Positions 1 to 9,634 of a DNA stretch of 64,000 nucleotides are shown here, piece by piece. Numbering within the stretch: the stretch's first letter is position 1; each line of letters begins with the position of its first letter. This stretch comes from Saprospiraceae bacterium (GTDB lineage: Bacteria; Bacteroidota; Bacteroidia; Chitinophagales; Saprospiraceae). Location of the stretch: assembly GCA_021604865.1 (NCBI GenBank), contig BQJU01000017.1:1-64000 (forward strand), in the 5' to 3' direction. The notes beneath the pieces were generated by a model, which saw only the letters and a list, made by a program, of their open reading frames with translations, did not search any database and was not told the DNA's origin. Made by a program: the position numbers and the translations under genes.

Positions 1-2552
1 CACACCAAAATTTTCATAATCGTGAAGCACTTATTTCCTTCGAGCGCATAATCCAGAGTAAGTAGGATTGAAACCCACCTTGATTCCCGTATCCTTCAGC
101 GCGTAATTAATCTTCGAGCGCATAATCCAGAGTAAGTAGGATTGAAACGATATGAACGACAACGACATCATCAATGTCGGATCACTTCGAGCGCATAATC
201 CAGAGTAAGTAGGATTGAAACGATATGAACGACAACGACATCATCAATGTCGGATCACTTCGAGCGCATAATCCAGAGTAAGTAGGATTGAAACTAAATA
301 GTAATCAGTCCAAATACCACACCACATATCCTTCGAGCGCATAATCCAGAGTAAGTAGGATTGAAACTGAACGCTTATGTAACTATAAAGAGAGGGAATA
401 CAACTTCGAGCGCATAATCCAGAGTAAGTAGGATTGAAACCATGGAAGTTATACGATGGTTTCCAAAATACGTTCACTTCGAGCGCATAATCCAGAGTAA
501 GTAGGATTGAAACAAACCAGACGATAGAGCAAAACTAGTAGGAGCCGCCAGCTTCGAGCGCATAATCCAGAGTAAGTAGGATTGAAACACACGGTCATGA
601 TGTCCAAACCATCGACCAACGTCTTCTTCGAGCGCATAATCCAGAGTAAGTAGGATTGAAACGTACAATGAAAGTTAATGAAATATTCTTACAATATACT
701 TCGAGCGCATAATCCAGAGTAAGTAGGATTGAAACTGCCGAAAGCCAGGAATAAACCTTCCTTACCCGGCACACTTCGAGCGCATAATCCAGAGTAAGTA
801 GGATTGAAACTTCAATTCTCAATCACGGCGGCAATAGGTCAGAAGCTTCGAGCGCATAATCCAGAGTAAGTAGGATTGAAACAAAAGCCACTAGTTGCAC
901 GGCAGATTGGTACTTGGACTTCGAGCGCATAATCCAGAGTAAGTAGGATTGAAACTAGTGACAGGCTGTACCAATGGAGCAGCACTAAATACCTTCGAGC
1001 GCATAATCCAGAGTAAGTAGGATTGAAACATGCTTGTTGTTGTCTTAGCTGTCTTCTGTCGTTGTCTTCGAGCGCATAATCCAGAGTAAGTAGGATTGAA
1101 ACTAGAAATGCCCGTCACCGTCACAGTAGCGCCTGTGTCTTCGAGCGCATAATCCAGAGTAAGTAGGATTGAAACCTGGATTGGGGCCAATCGGTCCAGT
1201 GCTGGCGGTCGCTTCGAGCGCATAATCCAGAGTAAGTAGGATTGAAACCTGATTGGTTTCAGCTTAGTTGGGCAAAATATTAAGCTTCGAGCGCATAATC
1301 CAGAGTAAGTAGGATTGAAACTACCCCTTCCGCGCCGGTCAGCACATTTCCAAATTCTTCGAGCGCATAATCCAGAGTAAGTAGGATTGAAACTCTATAT
1401 GATGCGGCAATCCAGAGAGAAACAGCCTACTTCGAGCGCATAATCCAGAGTAAGTAGGATTGAAACTTTGATGGTCAAATAATATTCCTTCGATCTCAAT
1501 TCACTTCGAGCGCATAATCCAGAGTAAGTAGGATTGAAACAATGACTCAATTACTTTTTGCTATGTCTGTTATTTCTTCGAACGCATAATCCAGAGTAAG
1601 TAGGATTGAAACGAAACACAAACTGACCTAGATTTTGACCGGAGCTTACTTCGAGCGCATAATCCAGAGTAAGTAGGATTGAAACCATTTCAGGATAATT
1701 TGAACAAATAAAACGTGTTCACTTCGAGCGCATAATCCAGAGTAAGTAGGATTGAAACCGATTTCAAATAAATCCATCACTTTAGTTTTTTGACTTCGAG
1801 CGCATAATCCAGAGTAAGTAGGATTGAAACATCCAGTTCGTTCACTTAATCGCGCTTCTCTTTGCGCTTCGAGCGCATAATCCAGAGTAAGTAGGATTGA
1901 AACTGAGAAAGGTATCACCTTTCAATCCCTGAATGAGGGCTTCGAGCGCATAATCCAGAGTAAGTAGGATTGAAACGTGCCAATGGTTCGGGAAACTAAA
2001 CCCCCGGTTTTGCTTCGAGCGCATAATCCAGAGTAAGTAGGATTGAAACCAGCAACTTTTCCCACAACCCATTTATAGCACCCACTTCGAGCGCATAATC
2101 CAGAGTAAGTAGGATTGAAACTATGTAAAGTTCAAGCCAGAGTACAGGACTAAGCGTCTTCGAGCGCATAATCCAGAGTAAGTAGGATTGAAACTCTATA
2201 CTATCATTTGCTACATAAGCAACATCCCCGCTTCGAGCGCATAATCCAGAGTAAGTAGGATTGAAACCTACATAAGCAACATCCCCGTAAACCTTTAGTA
2301 TGTCTTCGAGCGCATAATCCAGAGTAAGTAGGATTGAAACGATAGAATGTTTGAGGCTAGAAAAAAAGAAGGGCTTCTTCGAGCGCATAATCCAGAGTAA
2401 GTAGGATTGAAACAACTCATGTAATTGTTGGGCCGCAGAGGTGTATTATCTTCGAGCGCATAATCCAGAGTAAGTAGGATTGAAACATCTAGCTTCAACC
2501 AACATAGGCACCTTGGACCCTACTTCGAGCGCATAATCCAGAGTAAGTAGGA
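1..2552 (+). CRISPR. CRISPR array, 34 intact repeats plus a degenerate terminal repeat
   Basis: A 37-bp repeat (first copy 38-74, then 112-148, 185-221 and so on to 2450-2486) alternates with 34 spacers of 35-38 bp, mostly 36. The repeat begins CTTCGAGCGC and ends GTAGGATTGAAAC; AATCC and GGATT inside it can form a 5-bp stem. The ATTGAAAC end is the usual 5' handle of type I/III crRNAs, so transcription should be rightward. The last copy (2523-2552) loses its final seven bases, which marks the leader-distal end, so the leader lies left of base 1. Bases 1-37 are probably one more spacer. The copy at 1576-1612 has a single G-to-A change. Spacers 149-184 and 222-257 are identical; spacers 2195-2230 and 2268-2303 share 20 bases. 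No cas genes lie in the window, so the subtype is not established. Confidence 0.98.
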
Positions 2553-2629
2553 AAATTCCCCATTAGGTTTCCCATAAAAAACAATTAACAAAGTAAATTT
2601 GGGTTTGAAATCAAAAAATCCAAACCCAC

Positions 2630-3817
2630 ATGATAGAAATCAACTCCCGTTGTGTGCACGATGCGCCTGAAAAGCGGACCACCAAGCCCCATCAATTGCC
2701 TATCTACGCCACTTCTTCCTTCGAATTTGACAGCATACAGCAAGGAATGGCGGTATTTTCAGGTCAGGAAGAAGGGCATATCTATGGGCGTTTTGGCAAT
2801 CCGACTATCGACTCGGTTGCTGAGAAGATTACCTCATTGGAAACACACGGATTACATATTCCCGCCAAAGGCATCCTGGTTAGCTCCGGCATGGGGGCTA
2901 TTTCAACCTTGGTATTAAGTGTTTTAAAATCGGGAGATAAAATACTGACACAGGGCAATATTTATGGAGGGACTTCGGCATTATTTAAGGGTTTTATAGC
3001 CAAATTCGGCATTGAGACCATCAACGGAGATTTGAAAAATCCGGAACAACTGGAGGCTATGCTAAAAAAGGATGCTTCCATCCGCATGATCTATTTTGAA
3101 ACACCGGCCAACCCTACCCTAGCCTGCCTTGATATTCAGATGATTACTGGTCTGGCGCGTCAATACAATTGTTATGCTGCCATCGACAATACTTTTTGTA
3201 CGCCTTATCTGCAACAACCCTTCCAGTTTGGAGTTGACTTTATTGTACATTCAACCACCAAATACCTCAATGGGCATGGCAATTCGATATCAGGCATAAT
3301 CATTGGCAAAGATGTGGAATTGATGCAAACCAAGGTGTACCCCGGGATGAAGCTGAACGGCACCAATAGTAATGCCTGGGATGCCTGGTTGATCAACAAT
3401 GGGATCAAAACCCTGGCACTAAGGATGGAAAGACATAGTGAGAATGCACTGCAAATAGCACAGTTTCTGGATAAACATACCAATGTGGAACGGGTCAATT
3501 ATACGGGACTGCCCTCCCACCCCGATCACCATCTGGCAAACCGCCAAATGCGACGGCATGGTGGCATGCTGAGTTTTGAAATGACAGGAGGGCTGGAAGC
3601 GGGAAAAACATTTATGAATAAACTACAATTTTGTACCCTGGCTCCTACCCTTGGCGATGTGGATACGCTGATCTTGCACCCGGCATCAATGTCACACATC
3701 AGTGTCCCAAAGGATATTCGGGAAGCCTATGGCATCACCGATGGTCTGGTAAGGATTTCCGTCGGGATTGAAGATGTAAGAGACATCATCCGTGATCTAG
3801 AACAGGCCTTGAACTAA
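2630..3817 (+). CDS. Trans-sulfuration PLP enzyme (cystathionine gamma-lyase/synthase or methionine gamma-lyase type)
   Basis: This 395-residue protein belongs to the Cys/Met metabolism PLP-dependent family, fold type I. Visible landmarks are YGRFGNP (52-58, phosphate contacts from the partner subunit), SSGMGA (85-90), AIDNTF with Asp186 that would pair with the PLP ring nitrogen, and STTKYLNGHG where Lys211 is the Schiff-base lysine. Length is normal for the family. The family includes cystathionine gamma-synthase, cystathionine beta/gamma-lyase, O-acetylhomoserine sulfhydrylase and methionine gamma-lyase; sequence reading alone does not separate these, and no sulfur gene lies beside it to help. 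It starts 77 bp after the CRISPR array and its 3' end overlaps the convergent DAHP synthase gene by 21 bp. Confidence 0.93.
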   Translation: MIEINSRCVHDAPEKRTTKPHQLPIYATSSFEFDSIQQGMAVFSGQEEGHIYGRFGNPTIDSVAEKITSLETHGLHIPAKGILVSSGMGAISTLVLSVLKSGDKILTQGNIYGGTSALFKGFIAKFGIETINGDLKNPEQLEAMLKKDASIRMIYFETPANPTLACLDIQMITGLARQYNCYAAIDNTFCTPYLQQPFQFGVDFIVHSTTKYLNGHGNSISGIIIGKDVELMQTKVYPGMKLNGTNSNAWDAWLINNGIKTLALRMERHSENALQIAQFLDKHTNVERVNYTGLPSHPDHHLANRQMRRHGGMLSFEMTGGLEAGKTFMNKLQFCTLAPTLGDVDTLILHPASMSHISVPKDIREAYGITDGLVRISVGIEDVRDIIRDLEQALN

Positions 3818-4834
3818 ATCCATCTCGAAGCTTTCCCGTAAACGGTAGCTTTGATTCATGCGGCTATACAAACGTTTGGCTTCAGGGAAGCTGAGCGTTT
3901 GTTGACCATCGGAAAAGGCTTTTTCCGGCTTTTCATGCACTTCCATGATGATGCCATCGGCACCGGCCATGATGCTGGCCAAAGCGACTTTGTCAACATA
4001 ACGACGTAGCCCGATTCCGTGACTTGGATCGGCAATAACGGGAAGGTGAGTCTTGTCTTTCAACAAAGCGATGCCATTGATATCCATCATATTGCGGTAA
4101 GCATTTTCATAAGAACGAACACCCCGCTCACATAACATGATCTTTTCATTGCCATTGGAAAAAATGTATTCTGCAGCCTGCAATAATTCTTCCAGTGTGC
4201 CGGAGATCCCGCGTTTCAGCAAGACCGGCTTATCCACTTTACCTAAAGCGTCTAATAGATTGAAATTCTGAGAATTACGCGCGCCTACCTGAAAGATATC
4301 TACATAGTCGGCCATGGCGTCAATCTGTTCCGTCATCATCACTTCTGTAATGATTTTGATGCCGGCAGTTCTGGCTTTTTGATGCCATAGTTTCAGGCCT
4401 TCAATACCCAGTCCACGAAAAGAATAGGGCGAACTACGAGGTTTGTAAACGCCTCCCCGCATGATGCGTACACCATTTTGCAACAGGTGGTTAATGGTTT
4501 TGTCAATTTGCTCTTCCGTTTCAATGGAACAAGGACCAGCCATCACGGTAAATTGGCCACTTCCAATTTTGATGCCATCTCCCAGGTCTATACTGGTGTC
4601 CTCTACCTTCCATTTTTTAGAAACCAGCTTAAAGGCATCACTCACCCGGTGAATATCTCGAATACCTGGTAACGTACCAATAGATCGGATATCAAATTCC
4701 TGTTTGCCAATACCAATTAAGTAATGGCCATTTTGAGTCTTGACCTCATTGATGGTGTATTTAATGTCCTTAAGTTTATCTTTTAAAACTGCTTTTTGTT
4801 CAGCGGTTAAGTTCTTTTCTAGTTGGATAATCAT
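3797..4834 (-). CDS. aroF: 3-deoxy-7-phosphoheptulonate (DAHP) synthase, type I-beta
   Basis: The enzyme condenses phosphoenolpyruvate and erythrose 4-phosphate, the first step of the shikimate pathway. The 345-residue protein has an N-terminal ferredoxin-like regulatory domain (about 1-75) and a TIM-barrel catalytic domain. AGPCSIE carries the metal-ligand Cys102, KPRSSPYSFRG (131-141) is the PEP-binding loop, and ADPSHG (268-273) holds the metal-ligand His272. The N-terminal domain is the Thermotoga-type extension that mediates feedback inhibition in that subclass. Its start overlaps the trpA stop by ATGA, so it is the last gene of the trp operon and is probably translationally coupled. This places supply of chorismate precursor under tryptophan attenuation. 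The specific inhibitor cannot be read from the sequence. Confidence 0.95.
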   Translation of the reverse strand: MIIQLEKNLTAEQKAVLKDKLKDIKYTINEVKTQNGHYLIGIGKQEFDIRSIGTLPGIRDIHRVSDAFKLVSKKWKVEDTSIDLGDGIKIGSGQFTVMAGPCSIETEEQIDKTINHLLQNGVRIMRGGVYKPRSSPYSFRGLGIEGLKLWHQKARTAGIKIITEVMMTEQIDAMADYVDIFQVGARNSQNFNLLDALGKVDKPVLLKRGISGTLEELLQAAEYIFSNGNEKIMLCERGVRSYENAYRNMMDINGIALLKDKTHLPVIADPSHGIGLRRYVDKVALASIMAGADGIIMEVHEKPEKAFSDGQQTLSFPEAKRLYSRMNQSYRLRESFEMDLVQGLF

Positions 4835-5649
4835 ATAAGTCCTGATTTATTTTCTTTGAAATTAAGACATTGTTCTTCCTCTTTTATCATTTTCACAAAT
4901 TGCAAACAGGTTTGTTCTATATTTTCTGAACCGGCCAGGGCTCTGATAAACGCACTCCCGATAATGGCTCCGTTTGCGTATTTGCAAGCCGTGGCAAATG
5001 TCTCGTGGTTGGAAATACCAAAACCTATCAGCCGGGGATGGCTGAGTTGCATATTGCTAATGCGGTCAAAATAAGCCAATTGCTGTTCGGAAATATCTTT
5101 TTTCCCACCGGTAATCGCTGAGCTAGAAACCATATAAATAAACCCACTCGTCAATTGATCAATTTTTCGAATGCGCTCGGGGCTGGTCTGCGGCGTCATT
5201 AAAAAACTGATCTGTAATCCTGCCTCTTCAAAGATGGATCGGTAGAATTGCTCGTATTCATAAAGTGGCAGATCCGGTAAGATCACGCCATCCACTCCGG
5301 CCTTGACGCTATCTTGTACAAAACGTTCTACACCATATTGCATTACCTGATTGAAATAGCCCATCAAAATGAGGGGAATTTCCGTGTTTTGCCGTACGAT
5401 ACTGATCTGCTTCAACAACAAGGCCAGGTTCATGCCATTTTTTAAGGCTATTTGTCCACTCTCCTGTATCGTCGGGCCATCCGCTAGCGGGTCGGAATAT
5501 GGAATACCTACTTCAATTAGATCCACACCCGCTTTTTCCAATGCCAAGACCAAGGTTCCAGTATCTTCCAGATTTGGGTAACCCGCTGTGAAATAGATAT
5601 TTAGCAAGTCTTCCTGCTTTTTGGAAAATAAATGGGTTAATCTATTCAT
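4831..5649 (-). CDS. trpA: Tryptophan synthase alpha chain
   Basis: TrpA cleaves indole-3-glycerol phosphate to indole and glyceraldehyde 3-phosphate and passes indole to TrpB through the complex tunnel. The 272-residue TIM barrel shows both catalytic acids in the expected places: Glu46 in LIEVGIPYSDP and Asp57 in ADGPTIQ (Glu49 and Asp60 in the Salmonella enzyme). The glycine-rich phosphate site lies near SAITGGK. It follows trpB after 17 bp, and its stop overlaps the start of the DAHP synthase gene (ATGA). Length and gene order are normal for Bacteroidota trp operons. Confidence 0.97.
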   Translation of the reverse strand: MNRLTHLFSKKQEDLLNIYFTAGYPNLEDTGTLVLALEKAGVDLIEVGIPYSDPLADGPTIQESGQIALKNGMNLALLLKQISIVRQNTEIPLILMGYFNQVMQYGVERFVQDSVKAGVDGVILPDLPLYEYEQFYRSIFEEAGLQISFLMTPQTSPERIRKIDQLTSGFIYMVSSSAITGGKKDISEQQLAYFDRISNMQLSHPRLIGFGISNHETFATACKYANGAIIGSAFIRALAGSENIEQTCLQFVKMIKEEEQCLNFKENKSGLI

Positions 5650-5666
5650 TTTTTATTTTTTATGTA

Positions 5667-6890
5667 TCAGATAGTTTCGGCTGAGCCTAAACTGTCAGCT
5701 GGTACACCGCCTTCCAAATACCGGATATAAGTCTCCAAATCTTTATCTCCTCGTCCCGACAAACAGACTACAATCACGTCTTCCCGGCGATAGTCAATCT
5801 TATGCAAAGCCGAAAAGGCGTGTGCGCTTTCCAGTGCGGGAATGATGCCTTCTTTTTTTGCCAGGAAAAAACCGGCCTTTAATGCTTCTTCATCAGTAAC
5901 GGAAACCGCTTCTGCTCTGCCTGAAGAGATTAGATGCGCATGTAACGGACCAATGCCTGGATAATCCAGTCCGGCAGAAATAGAGTAAGGCTCAATAATT
6001 TGCCCATCGGGGGTTTGCATCAACAAAGTTCGGCTACCGTGAATAATGCCTTTGGTACCTAATACACTAGTGGCAGCAGATTCACCGGAATGCACACCAA
6101 GTCCGGCGGCTTCCACAGCAATCAAGCGCACATTTTTTTCATTGAGGTAATGGTAATAAGCGCCCGCTGCATTGCTGCCTCCGCCGACACAGGCGATGAT
6201 CAGATCAGGCGATTGTTTTCCGGTATGCTCTTCCAGTTGCCACTTCATTTCTTCACTAATCACCGATTGAAACCTGGCCACCATATCCGGATATGGATGT
6301 GGGCCTACTACAGAACCGATAATGTAATGCGTATCTTCCGGGTTGTTGATCCAATCCCGGATGGCTTCATTGGTAGCATCTTTGAGGGTTTGGCTGCCAC
6401 TGGTAGCTGGGCGTACTTCAGCTCCCAGCATTTTCATTCTAGCTACATTAGGAGCTTGTCTTTTAATGTCTACTACGCCCATATAGACAATACATTCAAT
6501 GCCCATAAGTGCACAAACCGTGGCTGTAGCAACCCCGTGCTGACCGGCACCGGTTTCGGCAATGATGCGTTGTTTTCCCAATCGTTTAGCCAGCAAGATT
6601 TGACCAATCGTGTTGTTGATTTTATGGGCACCAGTATGGTTTAAATCTTCTCTTTTGAGGTAAATATTGGTCTTAAAATGCTCGGAAAGGCGCTCGGCCA
6701 GATACAATGGAGAAGGACGGCCAACATAGTCTTTCAATAAAGATCTAAATTCTCGCTCAAAATCCGGATCATGCATGATGTCCAGATAGCAGTTTTTCAA
6801 TTCTTCTACATTAGGATATAACATTTCGGGAATAAAAGCACCCCCGAATTCCCCATAATATCCTCGTTCATCGACGGCAATATGGTTCAT
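5667..6890 (-). CDS. trpB: Tryptophan synthase beta chain
   Basis: TrpB is the PLP enzyme that joins indole and serine to make tryptophan. The 407-residue protein carries [13 protein letters not shown] with the PLP lysine at Lys90, AETGAGQHG at about 111-119 with the catalytic glutamate Glu112, and the phosphate-binding GGGSNA loop near 240. It is of the usual TrpB1 length. The gene is followed by trpA after 17 bp. Upstream, towards trpF, lies a 222-bp spacer containing a long imperfect inverted repeat, the largest gap inside the operon. Confidence 0.97.
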   Translation of the reverse strand: MNHIAVDERGYYGEFGGAFIPEMLYPNVEELKNCYLDIMHDPDFEREFRSLLKDYVGRPSPLYLAERLSEHFKTNIYLKREDLNHTGAHKINNTIGQILLAKRLGKQRIIAETGAGQHGVATATVCALMGIECIVYMGVVDIKRQAPNVARMKMLGAEVRPATSGSQTLKDATNEAIRDWINNPEDTHYIIGSVVGPHPYPDMVARFQSVISEEMKWQLEEHTGKQSPDLIIACVGGGSNAAGAYYHYLNEKNVRLIAVEAAGLGVHSGESAATSVLGTKGIIHGSRTLLMQTPDGQIIEPYSISAGLDYPGIGPLHAHLISSGRAEAVSVTDEEALKAGFFLAKKEGIIPALESAHAFSALHKIDYRREDVIVVCLSGRGDKDLETYIRYLEGGVPADSLGSAETI

Positions 6891-6961
6891 AATTATTATT
6901 TTAAAAAGGGGTCAGGTTTCAAGAGTCAGGCTTCAGAAAATCACCTTATTAAAAAAATTCC

Positions 6962-7103
6962 TTCTTTGACAAATCCCGTGGTCAAGCTAAAATGTGGATT
7001 ATAAGCGCCCATCCGCGTGCGCCATAGTTGGCTAAAGCGGAGGTGCAAGGAAGCGGTGATTTACATTTTAGCTTGACTAAAAATCACGAGATTTGTCAAA
7101 GAA
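6962..7103. repeat. Long imperfect inverted repeat inside the trp operon (trpF-trpB spacer)
   Basis: The left arm 6962-6995 and the right arm 7063-7103 are inverted copies. Both contain TTCTTTGACAAATC, then CGTG after one variable base, then GTCAAGCTAAAATGT. The right arm carries seven extra bases between the two blocks. A 67-nt centre separates them. The structure is far longer than a terminator and has no T-run right after it. It resembles a small palindromic interspersed element, or an RNA hairpin that could tune the trpF to trpB transition. No second copy is seen in the window. Confidence 0.75.
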
Positions 7104-7112
7104 TCAAAAAAA

Positions 7113-7769
7113 TTAGGTATTTAATGCTTCTACAAATTTTCTGATTTTCTCAATATCTTTTTTTCCAGGACTATCTTCAAACTTGCTATTGATATCCACG
7201 CCAGCTAGTTGTTTGTAGGGCAATTTCCGAACTTTATCTGCTGAATCCGGGCCAATTCCTCCGCTGAGCAGATAAGGCGTCAATCCACGATATTGTTCCA
7301 AAAGAGACCAGTCAAAAGACTTTCCGGTGCCCCCATATTCTTGCTCGACTTTGGTATCAAAGATGTAATAGCCACAGAGTGTTTCGTATTCCAATACTTG
7401 CTCAAAATCAAAGCGGTCATCTATGCGAAAAGCTTTGATCAGTCTGGCCTTTCTAATTGAACTGATATCCCAGTAAGATTTTATCTCGCGGCAATATTCC
7501 GGGCTCTCGTCACCATGCAACTGAACAAAATCAAGTTGAAAATCATGCACACGATTAAGGATAAATTCGATTTCGGCATTTACAAAAACTCCTACCCGCT
7601 TAATGCCTGCAAATTGCTCCGTATTTTCTTTCAGCCACGCTTGTAGCTTTTTTTCTACAACATAGCGCGGTGATTTTGGATAAAATACAAATCCAATAAA
7701 GTCAATTGGGAGGTCCAATAAAGCGGTAATGTTTTCTGGCTCCCGCATTCCACATACTTTTACTTTCAT
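7113..7769 (-). CDS. trpF: Phosphoribosylanthranilate isomerase
   Basis: TrpF catalyses the Amadori rearrangement of phosphoribosylanthranilate to CdRP, the third step from chorismate to tryptophan. The 218-residue single-domain TIM barrel begins with KVCGMRE, placing the catalytic base at Cys6; the catalytic acid is Asp138 in IFDTK. The phosphate-binding loops are LLSGGIGPDS (168-176) and GVDINSKFE (190-198). It follows trpC by 2 bp, so the two are certainly cotranscribed. The next gene, trpB, begins only after the inverted-repeat spacer. Confidence 0.96.
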   Translation of the reverse strand: MKVKVCGMREPENITALLDLPIDFIGFVFYPKSPRYVVEKKLQAWLKENTEQFAGIKRVGVFVNAEIEFILNRVHDFQLDFVQLHGDESPEYCREIKSYWDISSIRKARLIKAFRIDDRFDFEQVLEYETLCGYYIFDTKVEQEYGGTGKSFDWSLLEQYRGLTPYLLSGGIGPDSADKVRKLPYKQLAGVDINSKFEDSPGKKDIEKIRKFVEALNT

Positions 7770-7771
7770 AA

Positions 7772-8587
7772 TCAGGCAATGGCTTTGTCTAAAATTTGAG
7801 TAATGTGCTGAACTCTATGGATGAACTCCCCGCAGGCAGCAGCCGGATCAGCACTATTCATAAAATGTTCACCTATCAAAAATCCTTGAAATCCTGCTCT
7901 TCGTAACTTTACTACGGCATTGGGATCATCCAGTCCACTTTCTGAAATTTTTAATACTCCTGTTGGAATTTGAGTACTCAACTCCAATGATGCCCCAATG
8001 TTAACGGTAAAATCGGTGAGGTTGCGATTATTAACACCAACGATGTCCACAAATTCGTTCAATTTATCTAGTTGATCAGCACTATGAATTTCCAGCAAAA
8101 CTTCCAATCCCAGGTTTTTGGCTGTCTTAGCCAGCTGTTTTAATTGGTCCTTTTCTAAACATTCGGCAATCAATAAAATGCAATCGGCTCCAATGGAGCG
8201 GGCTTCAATAATTTGGTATTCATCAATGGTGAAATCTTTGCGTAGAATGGGGCAAAAGTTAAACTTCCGAGCCACAATCAGATCCTTATTATGCCCACCA
8301 AAAAAGTGTTCATCCGTAAGGATAGATAGAGCGGAAGCACCCGCTTGCATGTATCCTATGGAAACCTTTTCCACCTCAGCGTAGGGATTGATGTCTCCCT
8401 TTGATGGAGATTTCCGTTTAAACTCAGCAATGATCCCCGATTTATCAGGGCGTTGCAGGTATTTGGTCAACGAAACGGTCGGTGTTTTAAAATAAATACT
8501 TTTTTCCAGCAGTGCTACGGGATATAAGGCCTTTTTTTCGGCAACCTCTTTTCGCTTATGCGCTACAATCTTTTCGAGGATATTCAT
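7772..8587 (-). CDS. trpC: Indole-3-glycerol phosphate synthase
   Basis: TrpC closes the indole ring by decarboxylative cyclisation of CdRP. The 271-residue protein shows the family signatures: IIAEFKRKSPSKG with the catalytic Glu and Lys residues, ILRKDF, LLIAECL, VGVNNRNL and the phosphate site SESGL. It is a stand-alone enzyme and not fused to TrpF as in enterobacteria. It lies between trpD (60-bp gap) and trpF (2-bp gap). Nothing odd is seen. Confidence 0.97.
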   Translation of the reverse strand: MNILEKIVAHKRKEVAEKKALYPVALLEKSIYFKTPTVSLTKYLQRPDKSGIIAEFKRKSPSKGDINPYAEVEKVSIGYMQAGASALSILTDEHFFGGHNKDLIVARKFNFCPILRKDFTIDEYQIIEARSIGADCILLIAECLEKDQLKQLAKTAKNLGLEVLLEIHSADQLDKLNEFVDIVGVNNRNLTDFTVNIGASLELSTQIPTGVLKISESGLDDPNAVVKLRRAGFQGFLIGEHFMNSADPAAACGEFIHRVQHITQILDKAIA

Positions 8588-8647
8588 GTTGTATTTTTAA
8601 TCGTTTTAACCAAGCTTCATTAATCGAAGTTAGCCAAAAGTAAGTTT

Positions 8648-9634
8648 TTAATTAAGCAAATTTTTAAAGGTAGCCTTCGCTCGCCCACTTAGCAAACTTT
8701 CTTTAGCCTCCACAATACAATCTTCAAGATCTTTATCAGGATGAATGCAATGGATCGCAGTACTGGCATTGGCAACTACCACGTTAAACTGAGCCTCAGT
8801 ACTTTGGTTGGCCAATACATTAGTAAAGATACGGGCAGCTTCAGCAGCAGTATGCCCTCCGTCCAGGTCTATGGCTTGCAACTCAGCCATTCCGAAGTCT
8901 CGTGGCAACATCAGTCTTTCCATTTCATTTGTACGCAATTTGCAAGGCCCGGTCAGCGATATTTCATCATATCCATCCATACCATAAACAATGGCAAAAC
9001 GACGACCTGTCTCTTGCATAATATATTGATACAACCTTGACAATTCAAGGTTAAAAGTGCCAAATAATTGATAAGCAGGCTGAACGGGGTTGACCAATGG
9101 TCCCAACATATTAAAAAAGGTCTTCATGCCCAATTGTTTTCTAACCGGCACAACCTCTTTCAGCGCCGGATGAAACAAAGGAGCGTGAAGAAAACACAAA
9201 TTTGCTTGATCAAGTTGTTTCAAAAGATGATCGCGGTCATTGGTAAATTCATACCCCAATGCAATCAATACATCCGAAGAACCTACCGAGGAAGAAACGC
9301 CATAACTACCATGTTTGGTCACTTTATACCCGGCACCAGCCACAACAACGGCCGAAAGGGTGGATATATTGAAAGTGTTTTTTCCATCTCCCCCCGTGCC
9401 AACAATATCCAGGGTAGGTTGTCCATCGGCATCAAAAGGCACACACAACTCTAGTAGCGCATCCCGAAACCCTTGTAGTTCGGCAATGCTCACGGAACGC
9501 ATATTATAAACCGTGACAAACCCTGCAATCTGAATAGGATTGAATTCTCCCCGGGAAATACGCAAGAGAATTTCTCGGGCTTCTTCCCGATTCAGCAATT
9601 GATGATCAAAAAGTTTGCTTAATGTCTTTTTCAT
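8648..9634 (-). CDS. trpD: Anthranilate phosphoribosyltransferase
   Basis: TrpD transfers the phosphoribosyl group of PRPP to anthranilate. The 328-residue protein contains the PRPP-binding signature DIVGTGGDGKNTFNIST and the KHGSYGVSSSVGSSD segment that contacts substrate and metal. The ATG start overlaps the trpG stop by four bases (ATGA), which implies translational coupling to the glutaminase subunit. It is a stand-alone TrpD, not a TrpGD fusion. Confidence 0.96.
   Translation of the reverse strand: MKKTLSKLFDHQLLNREEAREILLRISRGEFNPIQIAGFVTVYNMRSVSIAELQGFRDALLELCVPFDADGQPTLDIVGTGGDGKNTFNISTLSAVVVAGAGYKVTKHGSYGVSSSVGSSDVLIALGYEFTNDRDHLLKQLDQANLCFLHAPLFHPALKEVVPVRKQLGMKTFFNMLGPLVNPVQPAYQLFGTFNLELSRLYQYIMQETGRRFAIVYGMDGYDEISLTGPCKLRTNEMERLMLPRDFGMAELQAIDLDGGHTAAEAARIFTNVLANQSTEAQFNVVVANASTAIHCIHPDKDLEDCIVEAKESLLSGRAKATFKNLLN

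Noticed and set aside
244-2498. Overlapping minus-strand reading frames across the CRISPR array
   Set aside because: The reverse complement of the repeat has no stop in any of its three frames, so frames run on through repeats and spacers. The repeated phrases (LLTLDYALE, YLLWIMRSK, PTYSGLCAR) are just the repeat translated.
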